Source: CAZKTS01 sp964555735 (GTDB lineage: Bacteria > Actinomycetota > Acidimicrobiia > IMCC26256 > PALSA-555). From it: 5,261 nucleotides of DNA. The stretch is taken from positions 1 through 5,261 of the forward strand of contig CAZKTS010000155.1 in assembly GCA_964555735.1 (NCBI GenBank), given 5' to 3'. The notes under the pieces are model-generated. The model did no database searches, was not told the DNA's origin, and saw only the letters and a list, made by a program, of their open reading frames with translations. The position numbers and the translations under genes were made by a program. How positions within the stretch are numbered: the stretch's first letter is position 1; every line of letters starts with the position of its first letter. Shown here in pieces: positions 1-4,393 of the stretch.

Positions 1-1
1 C

Positions 2-313
2 GGCTTCGACTCGAGCAACGCGGTCGTCGCCGCGTTCGACGTCGCCGACGACGGCGCGCTCACGCCGCGCTGGCGTCGCGACCAGGACCACGCCGCGCAC
101 ATGCTCCTGCTCCCCGATGCCGGGCTCGTCCTGACCAACGACTTCGACCCGGCGACCGGCGACCACGCCGTCCTCCTCGACATCGAGACCGGCGACGAAC
201 GGGCGAGGGTCGCCACCGGCAGCCCCGTCCAGTCCGTCCTCTTCCCCGCCGTCGGCTGGCACGACGACCTCTACCTCTGCTCCTTCACCACCGTCACCCG
301 CCTCCACCACTAA
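2..313 (+). CDS. C-terminal fragment of a beta-propeller-like protein (partial, 5' end outside window)
   Basis: The reading frame is open from the left edge to a TAA stop and gives 103 visible residues, so the true start lies upstream. The fragment has the rhythm of propeller blades. It has short beta strands ending in Asp-rich turns (VVAAFDVADDGALTPRW, then HAVLLDIETGDERARV), where a strand of type 'vvLDieTGeer' is followed by a small-residue turn and the next strand (SPVQSVLFPAVGW, then DLYLCSFTTVTRL). The 'LDIETG' turn is typical of PQQ/YncE/WD40-like propellers. No enzyme motif, membrane helix or anchor is visible in this part. Third codon positions are almost all G or C, which supports a real gene. 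It converges on the ABC permease gene. The family is inferred from pattern only; binding partner, substrate and location are unknown because the N-terminal part is missing. Confidence 0.75.
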   Translation, partial: GFDSSNAVVAAFDVADDGALTPRWRRDQDHAAHMLLLPDAGLVLTNDFDPATGDHAVLLDIETGDERARVATGSPVQSVLFPAVGWHDDLYLCSFTTVTRLHH

Positions 314-350
314 GAGGCGCTCCTCAAGGCAATAGGGCGACAAGAACGGA

Positions 351-374
351 CGCCCCGTTGTTCGGGAACGGGCG
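351..374. terminator. candidate terminator hairpin between convergent genes
   Basis: Arms CCCGTT (354-359) and AACGGG (367-372) enclose a 7-base loop. The stem can be extended by two more pairs (351-352 with 373-374) if C353 is bulged. It starts 6 bases beyond the stop codon of the minus-strand permease gene (380-382) and 37 bases after the stop of the plus-strand gene. There is no clear T-run on either side, only a few scattered T residues on the minus strand past the stem, so it would be a U-poor terminator. A smaller 4-bp hairpin (GAGG-CGCT-CCTC, 314-325) follows the TAA of the plus gene directly. Position supports the call; thermodynamics were not computed. Confidence 0.4.
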
Positions 375-379
375 CTGGG

Positions 380-2749
380 CTACTCGGTGCGGAGGGTCTG
401 GGCGGGCTGGATGCGGGTGGCGGCGTGGGCGGGGCCGGCGGCGAGGGCCTGCACGAGCAGCAGCACCACGGGCACGACGACGAGCACCGCGAGCACCTCG
501 GTCGGCGGCACGTAGACGAGCGGGAACTCGTCGGCGATCGCCCGCCAGACCACCCGACCCACGGCGATCCCGAGCGGGATCCCCACGAGCAGGCCGACGG
601 CCGCGAGCAGCGTCGCCTGCCACGCGATCGCCCTGCGCGACTGCCGACGGGTGAACCCGATCGAGCGGAGCACCGCGAGGTCGAACCGGCGGCGGCGGAC
701 CGTCGTCACCAGCGCGTGCGCGACGGTCGCCGCCGCGAGCAGCCAGAAGAACAGCGCGAGGAACAGGGGGAGCGACTCGAGGTTGCCGAGGTCGACGACC
801 GCCGTCGGCAACGCCGCGGGTCGGAAGAACAGGCCGAGCTCCTCGGCGACGGCGGCGAGGCGACGCCCCGCGGCCTCCCCCGACACCCCGTCGCGCCAAC
901 GCACGAGCAGGTAGTCCTCGATGTTCTCCGGCTGGGCCGCGAGCCCGCCGGGCCCGAGCGCGTTGCGGAGTCCGGCGTGCGTCACCCACGCGCCCTGGTC
1001 GAAGTCGGTGTGCGAGCTCGCCGGCAGCAGCGCGGTGCCGACGATTCGGGCGCGCACTCCCTCGTCGCCGAGCTCGACGGTGTCGCCGACGCGGTGTCCC
1101 GTCTGCTCGAGGGTCGTCGGCGTCATCACGAGCTCGTCGGGCGCGCCCGGCGCGCGCCCCGACAGCACGACGAACGGGATGGTGCCTCGGAGGGGCTCGG
1201 TCCCCCACGTGGGAACCGGCACACCGTCGATGTCGACCGCGCGGTCCCACGTCGCGCGCAGGACACCGTCGGCGTCGTCGTTGGCGGCGACGGCGGCGCG
1301 CTGGCTCGGCGTGATCGTCCCGGGTCCCTGGGCGAGCTCGTAGTCCCACACGACGCCCGAGCGGCGCGGGTTGGTGCTGGCGTCGTCGATGCCGGCCCGG
1401 AACGTGAAGCACGCCACGACGCCGAGCACCCCGACGATCGCGCCCACGAGCGCCGACCGCACGGGCACCGACCGCTTGCCCTGACCCGGTTCGACCGCGA
1501 GCCGGGAGCCGATCACCATCGACGGCGGGAGCGACGAGCCGGCGATCCAGCGGGCCATCTTCGACATCCTCGGCGTGCTCGCCTCACCGCGGGTGACGCG
1601 CCACCACGCGGCCAGCGCGGCGACGGCCGTGACCGCGAGCACGAGGCCGACGACGCTCAGGGTGAGCACGAGGACGTCGGCATGCACCCCGACGTCGAGC
1701 TCGTAGCGCCGGCCGACGCCGATGGGGAAGCGCGGCGACAACGCGAGCGCGACCACCACCCCGGTGACGGCACCGACCCCGGCGGTCAGGAGCGAGGGCA
1801 GCACCATCGCGGTCACCGCCATCGGCCGGTCGGCGCCCATCGCGCGCCACGTGGGGAGCTCGGCGGCCGAGGCGGTGACGGCCCGCACGAGCGCCTGGCC
1901 CACGAGCACGCCACCGCCGAGGAGGGCCACGAGCGCGAAGAGCAGCAGGCCGTCGCGCTCGACGTCGACCACGTTGCGGATCTTGCGGATGCCGAGCAGC
2001 TCGGTGCCACGTTCGACGTTGGTCGGTCGGCCGAGCACCTCCTGCACGCCGCGCTGGAACGCGTCGAAGTCGGCTTCGCCGCGGTCGAGGGTGACGAACA
2101 TGTTGGTGGGGCCGACGATCTCGTCGCGGTGCTTGTCGGCGAAGCCGCTCGAAATCGTCCAGCTCTCCGCCGCGCCCGTCGACTTGATGATGCCAACGAC
2201 CCGCATGCGGTCGTTGAACGCCCGCGCCTTGGGCGGGATCAGACCCGGTGGGAGCTGCTCGTACGCCTCGGGACCGAGCTGCTGGCCGACCTCGACCGTC
2301 GAGCCGACACCCAGACCGAGTCGCTCGGCGAGGTTCTCGTCGATCACCACCTCGTCGGGCGCGTCCGGGTCGGTGTTGCGGCCCTCGACGATCACGGGCT
2401 CGGCGAGGCGGGCGGTCGCCGCGTCGAGCGGCACGAGCGTGCCCTCGAGGCTCGCCGGCTTCGTCTGCATGAGGAACGGGACGATGAACGGATGCGTCGT
2501 CTCGACTTCCGGCAGCGCGGCGACGTCGGCACGCGCCGCGTCGTCGAACGCGGGGTCGTTGGGCACCACCGCGGCGTCGATCCGCCCCGCGGCCTGGATG
2601 TAGCGGTCGATGACGACGTCGGTGCGGCGGGCGCCGGCGACGGCCCCGGCCACGATCCCGGCCGTCGCCCCGGCGAGGAGGCCGAGGACGATCCACGAGC
2701 GCCAGCGGGCGCGCAGCTCCGCTCGGGCCCACATCCACGCCGCGGTCAT
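380..2749 (-). CDS. ABC transporter permease with duplicated FtsX-type domains (MacB/LolC-like)
   Basis: Inner-membrane permease of the FtsX/MacB superfamily. Relatives couple a cytoplasmic ATPase to extracytoplasmic domain movement, for export or for controlling envelope enzymes; the substrate here is unknown. Numbered from the earliest possible start, a TTG at 2761 (793 residues), the layout is: helix 23-44; extracytoplasmic domain 45-270; helices 272-295, 314-341 and 362-388; helix 433-453; second extracytoplasmic domain 454-660; helices 663-687, 712-739 and 756-778. That is the duplicated 1+3 plan. FtsX signatures are ELPTWRAMGADR (301-312) and DLAVLRSIGFTRRQ (694-707), with the usual 'P..LR.E' tail. 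I prefer the ATG at 2749 (789 residues), although neither start has a visible Shine-Dalgarno sequence. No ATPase gene is adjacent: upstream lies a divergent gene, downstream a convergent one. No frameshift is seen, so it looks intact. Confidence 0.93.
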   Translation of the reverse strand: MTAAWMWARAELRARWRSWIVLGLLAGATAGIVAGAVAGARRTDVVIDRYIQAAGRIDAAVVPNDPAFDDAARADVAALPEVETTHPFIVPFLMQTKPASLEGTLVPLDAATARLAEPVIVEGRNTDPDAPDEVVIDENLAERLGLGVGSTVEVGQQLGPEAYEQLPPGLIPPKARAFNDRMRVVGIIKSTGAAESWTISSGFADKHRDEIVGPTNMFVTLDRGEADFDAFQRGVQEVLGRPTNVERGTELLGIRKIRNVVDVERDGLLLFALVALLGGGVLVGQALVRAVTASAAELPTWRAMGADRPMAVTAMVLPSLLTAGVGAVTGVVVALALSPRFPIGVGRRYELDVGVHADVLVLTLSVVGLVLAVTAVAALAAWWRVTRGEASTPRMSKMARWIAGSSLPPSMVIGSRLAVEPGQGKRSVPVRSALVGAIVGVLGVVACFTFRAGIDDASTNPRRSGVVWDYELAQGPGTITPSQRAAVAANDDADGVLRATWDRAVDIDGVPVPTWGTEPLRGTIPFVVLSGRAPGAPDELVMTPTTLEQTGHRVGDTVELGDEGVRARIVGTALLPASSHTDFDQGAWVTHAGLRNALGPGGLAAQPENIEDYLLVRWRDGVSGEAAGRRLAAVAEELGLFFRPAALPTAVVDLGNLESLPLFLALFFWLLAAATVAHALVTTVRRRRFDLAVLRSIGFTRRQSRRAIAWQATLLAAVGLLVGIPLGIAVGRVVWRAIADEFPLVYVPPTEVLAVLVVVPVVLLLVQALAAGPAHAATRIQPAQTLRTE

Positions 2750-2870
2750 GGCGACAGCCAAGCACCCGGGCGGGTCGCGGGGGAGGGTGGGGACTTCGGG
2801 GGTTCAGGGGTGCTGGCTTCCATCCACTCTCTTGTGCGGAGCCGGTGGCCCGTGCGGATGCGAGGAGAAC

Positions 2871-2886
2871 CTGACGGCGACGTCAG
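2871..2886 (+). repeat. 6-bp perfect hairpin with GCGA tetraloop in leader of the SWEET-like gene
   Basis: CTGACG (2871-2876), loop GCGA (2877-2880), CGTCAG (2881-2886). In RNA this is a perfect 6-bp stem closed by a GNRA-class tetraloop, a stable loop type. It ends 16 bases before the AGGAGGG ribosome binding site and does not cover it. It may affect message stability or be a small protein-binding palindrome, but a 6-bp stem can also occur by chance in GC-rich DNA. Confidence 0.4.
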
Positions 2887-2902
2887 ACTCCTGGCTCGAC
2901 GC

Positions 2903-2909
2903 AGGAGGG
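2903..2909 (+). promoter_or_regulatory. ribosome binding site fixing the GTG start of the SWEET-like gene
   Basis: AGGAGGG lies 3 bases before the GTG at 2913 (4 bases if AGGAGG is counted). The spacing is short but workable. It decides the start: the frame stays open far upstream, but there is no ATG or GTG close by in that frame, and the first membrane helix begins within a few residues of this GTG. Confidence 0.7.
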
Positions 2910-2912
2910 CGT

Positions 2913-3506
2913 GTGGGCGATGGGGTAGCGGTGCTGGCGGTGGTCCTCACCGTGGTCTTCGCGTGGCCCCAGGTGGTGCGGGCACTGCGCCACGGCGTCG
3001 AGGGCATCGCGCCCCGTGCGATCACCCTCTCGTTCGTCGCCGCCTCGGCGTGGTTCGGGTACGGGGTCGCCACCGGGCAGGCCGCGGTGATCGTGGCCAA
3101 CCTGGGCGTGATGGCCGGCCAGCTCACCGTGACCGTCGAGCTGGTGCGCGGCGGTGCGCTCCCGCGGGTCCGCGCCCTCGGCGCGTACGCGACGGCCGTC
3201 GCGCTCATCGCGCTGTGCCAGGTGAACGCGCTCACCGACCCGATCGTGAGCGTGGCCGGGATCGTCGCGATCGTGAGCGTGCTCGCGCAGCTGGTGGAGG
3301 TGATCCGCGAACCGCACCGGCTCGAAGGCCTGAGCGCGAGCACCTACGCGCTGCTCACCGCCCTCTCGGTGAGCTGGGTGGTCTACGGCGTCATCGAGTC
3401 CGACGTCGTGATCATCGTCACCAACGTGATCATCGCCCCCATGGCCGCGTCCATCACGTGGCGCGCTAGCCGCTCCCACCACGAGGTCGACGACGCAACC
3501 CGCTGA
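2913..3506 (+). CDS. seven-helix PQ-loop/SWEET-like membrane carrier with two repeats
   Basis: 197 residues, GTG start, TGA stop. The protein is almost wholly membrane-embedded, with helices near 5-22, 36-52, 57-78, 86-105, 111-130, 141-160 and 164-184. This is the 3-1-3 plan of SWEET sugar carriers: two triple-helix repeats joined by a linker helix. Repeat 1 has the PQ motif (WPQVV, P19-Q20), the motif SAWFGYG with W47, and N63 in the third helix. Repeat 2 has AQ (125-126) in place of PQ, SVSWVVYG with W155, and N171. The Trp-Asn spacing is 16 in both repeats. In SWEET and SemiSWEET carriers the equivalent Trp and Asn line the sugar pocket, which supports facilitated sugar or small-solute transport (inference). 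Other PQ-loop proteins have different roles, so substrate is open. It is transcribed divergently from the ABC permease, and its last 41 bases overlap the 3' end of the opposite-strand gene. Confidence 0.82.
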   Translation: MGDGVAVLAVVLTVVFAWPQVVRALRHGVEGIAPRAITLSFVAASAWFGYGVATGQAAVIVANLGVMAGQLTVTVELVRGGALPRVRALGAYATAVALIALCQVNALTDPIVSVAGIVAIVSVLAQLVEVIREPHRLEGLSASTYALLTALSVSWVVYGVIESDVVIIVTNVIIAPMAASITWRASRSHHEVDDATR

Positions 3507-3858
3507 CGTTGCGGTGGTGGCGGTAGCCGGTGGCGCGGACCCACCATCCCCACCGGCCATCGGCGTCGGGTCTCGACGCACCGACCAGGTTTCCCACGCG
3601 GTCGTGCACGGCGACGGCCCGCTTGGCGGTGTAGTGCTCGAGGACCGCGCGCGGGACGTCGGCCCACGAGCCGATCACCTCGCTCGTGCCGTCCGCGAAC
3701 GTTGCCACGTACCCCATCGACACCACGACGTACTCGGCGCGCTGCTCGACCGGTCCGAGCGCGCGCAGGAGGTCGGCGAGCTTGTCGGGCGGGGGTGGCT
3801 CGGGTCGTTCGGGGAACGGGAGCACGACGGCGTCGTCGTCGTGGACGTCGGGTGCCAT
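3466..3858 (-). CDS. hypothetical soluble protein, 130 residues
   Basis: I do not recognise the family. The ATG at 3858 is preceded by a textbook ribosome binding site, and codon third positions are overwhelmingly G or C, so the gene is credible. Residues 1-25 are acidic and proline-rich (PERPEPPPPDK) and probably disordered. The middle holds a short helix (KLADLLRAL), then beta-like segments around AEYVVVSMGYVATFADGTSEVIGSW, with a helix near WADVPRAVLEHYTAKRA. A further strand pair, AVAVHDRVGNLVGA, precedes a Trp-rich patch (GRWGWWVRATGY). The tail is basic (RRRPRGGSG). No signal peptide, membrane helix, cysteine or catalytic motif is visible, so it is probably cytoplasmic. Its final 41 bases lie antisense to the end of the SWEET-like gene. 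The basic tail is the least certain part, because it is exactly the overlapping segment. Confidence 0.72.
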   Translation of the reverse strand: MAPDVHDDDAVVLPFPERPEPPPPDKLADLLRALGPVEQRAEYVVVSMGYVATFADGTSEVIGSWADVPRAVLEHYTAKRAVAVHDRVGNLVGASRPDADGRWGWWVRATGYRHHRNVSGLRRRPRGGSG

Positions 3859-4006
3859 GCCGGCCTCCTCATCGTTCCCGGCATTGGCACCGTGCCCTCA
3901 CGGGTCGGTTGCCGGACCGTCGACGGGCCGGGCCCCTCGGGTCGCTCTGGATGAGTACGGAGCCACGCTACCGGCGGGGTGGGACGCCTCCGCAGGCATT
4001 TCGCGC
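3859..4006. promoter_or_regulatory. divergent spacer, upstream part
   Basis: This is the part of the 205-base spacer outside the paired hairpins next to the plus gene. It must hold a promoter for the minus gene and probably the plus one. I found no confident -35/-10 pair on either strand. It contains several small symmetric elements: GGCAC-C-GTGCC (3885-3895), CCGTG-CCCT-CACGG (3890-3903), the 10-bp palindrome CCGTCGACGG (3917-3926) and GGGCC-G-GGCCC (3925-3935). Such short palindromes are common in GC-rich DNA, so each alone is weak. Confidence 0.4.
3864..3870 (-). promoter_or_regulatory. ribosome binding site of the 130-residue hypothetical gene
   Basis: On the minus strand GAGGAGG (3870 down to 3864) lies 5 bases before the ATG that begins at 3858. 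The near-perfect match and good spacing fix this start and argue that the gene is translated. Confidence 0.75.
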
Positions 4007-4055
4007 GACGGCGCTCACCGGCGCCGTCCTCAGGTGTCGACACCGCACCTGAGGA
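4007..4055 (+). promoter_or_regulatory. two back-to-back perfect inverted repeats in the leader of the coiled-coil gene; the second overlaps the Shine-Dalgarno
   Basis: Hairpin I has arms GACGGCGC (4007-4014) and GCGCCGTC (4021-4028), 8 perfect pairs and a 6-base loop. Hairpin II has arms TCCTCAGGTG (4027-4036) and CACCTGAGGA (4046-4055), 10 perfect pairs and a 9-base loop. They share two bases (4027-4028). The right arm of hairpin II covers five of the seven bases of GAGGAGG (4051-4057), so folding in the mRNA would hide the ribosome binding site. Inside hairpin II is the 12-bp palindrome GGTGTCGACACC (4033-4044). It would pair GGTG with a different CACC, so the two folds exclude each other. 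The same symmetry could be a DNA operator for a dimeric regulator. The inverted repeats are read directly; function is inferred. Confidence 0.6.
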
Positions 4056-4057
4056 GG
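4051..4057 (+). promoter_or_regulatory. ribosome binding site choosing the ATG at 4064
   Basis: GAGGAGG is followed immediately by an ATG at 4058 (spacing 0, too close to be used well) and by a second in-frame ATG at 4064 (spacing 6, near ideal). The second is therefore the preferred start; the first would only add Met-Thr. The site lies mostly inside the right arm of the inverted repeat at 4027-4055. Confidence 0.7.
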
Positions 4058-4063
4058 ATGACA

Positions 4064-4375
4064 ATGGCGGTGGACGACGCGCGCCTGCGAGCGCGCCGGG
4101 AGCTCGAGCAGATCGGACTCAGCATGGAGTCGGCGTCGTACCTGGCCGACGACCGCCCTCCGGGTGGTTGGGAATCGCTCGTGACCCACGATCGTCTCCG
4201 CGCGGAGCTCGCCGACGTCCGAGCGGAGATGCACACGGAGTTCGCCGGGGTCCGCGTCGAGATCGCCAACCTCGCATCGGAGCTCCGTGGTGAGATGCGG
4301 GACCAGACCCGCTGGCTCACCGGCGTCATGCTCGTGGGCATGGGCTTGATCGCGGCGATCCTGCGCGTCGCCTAG
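4064..4375 (+). CDS. small coiled-coil protein with C-terminal transmembrane anchor
   Basis: 103 residues, ATG start, TAG stop. Residues 1-19 form a charged helix (DDARLRARRELEQIG), followed by a Pro/Gly break (RPPGG, 31-35). Residues 38-84 form a long helix with heptad spacing: L49, M56, V63 and L70 at one core position, and F60, I67 and L74 at the other. Repeated AE/RAEM/VEI/SELRGEM units make it a clear coiled coil. Residues 84-101 (WLTGVMLVGMGLIAAILR) form one hydrophobic helix, so the protein is probably a tail-anchored oligomer with its coiled coil in the cytoplasm. The plan resembles small DUF1640/CCDC90-like bacterial proteins, whose role is not well defined; assignment to that family is by appearance only. 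No catalytic residues are visible. The leader has strong inverted repeats over the ribosome binding site, suggesting controlled translation. The gene faces the HNH-like gene across 18 bases. Confidence 0.8.
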   Translation: MAVDDARLRARRELEQIGLSMESASYLADDRPPGGWESLVTHDRLRAELADVRAEMHTEFAGVRVEIANLASELRGEMRDQTRWLTGVMLVGMGLIAAILRVA

Positions 4376-4393
4376 GAGTCAGCCGGCCTGCAG

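Larger units (their letters stand above)
2750..2912. promoter_or_regulatory. divergent spacer between ABC permease and SWEET-like gene
   Basis: This 163-base non-coding stretch must carry the promoters of both flanking genes, because they are transcribed away from each other. The plus strand is strikingly G-rich from about 2768 to 2810 and poor in A. I could not identify a convincing -35/-10 pair on either strand. A TTGTGC at 2832-2837 is a possible -35 for the plus gene, but nothing resembling TAnnnT sits at the right distance. The only clear structures are the small hairpin at 2871-2886 and the ribosome binding site at 2903-2909. Confidence 0.45.

Noticed and set aside
324..1412. Long minus-strand open frame overlapping the permease gene
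   Set aside because: It is an Arg/Ala/Pro-rich shadow in another frame of the permease, which has clear FtsX motifs and membrane helices.
1722..2603. Plus-strand open frame of almost 300 codons
   Set aside because: It is a Ser/Thr/Arg-rich antisense shadow of the permease N-terminal half, with no ribosome binding site or domain.
2610..2912. Upstream extension of the SWEET-like frame
   Set aside because: The frame is open but overlaps the start of the divergent permease gene, lacks a plausible nearby start with a ribosome binding site, and encodes no membrane or domain pattern; the AGGAGGG-GTG at 2903-2915 fits better.
425..3469. Very long open frame on the plus strand (over 1000 codons)
   Set aside because: It is antisense to the ABC permease and then runs out of frame through the SWEET-like gene. 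Its translation is a monotonous Arg/Asp/His/Glu/Gly mix without domains, as expected from GC-rich shadow frames.
2883..3581. Minus-strand open frame opposite the SWEET-like gene
   Set aside because: The translation is His/Asp/Gly/Arg-rich without structure, while the plus strand encodes a convincing seven-helix protein with paired motifs.
3881..3935. Cluster of small palindromes in the divergent spacer as a possible terminator or attachment site
   Set aside because: The arms are 4-5 bp in highly GC-rich DNA, there is no T-run and no flanking duplication, so they are not distinguishable from background by eye.
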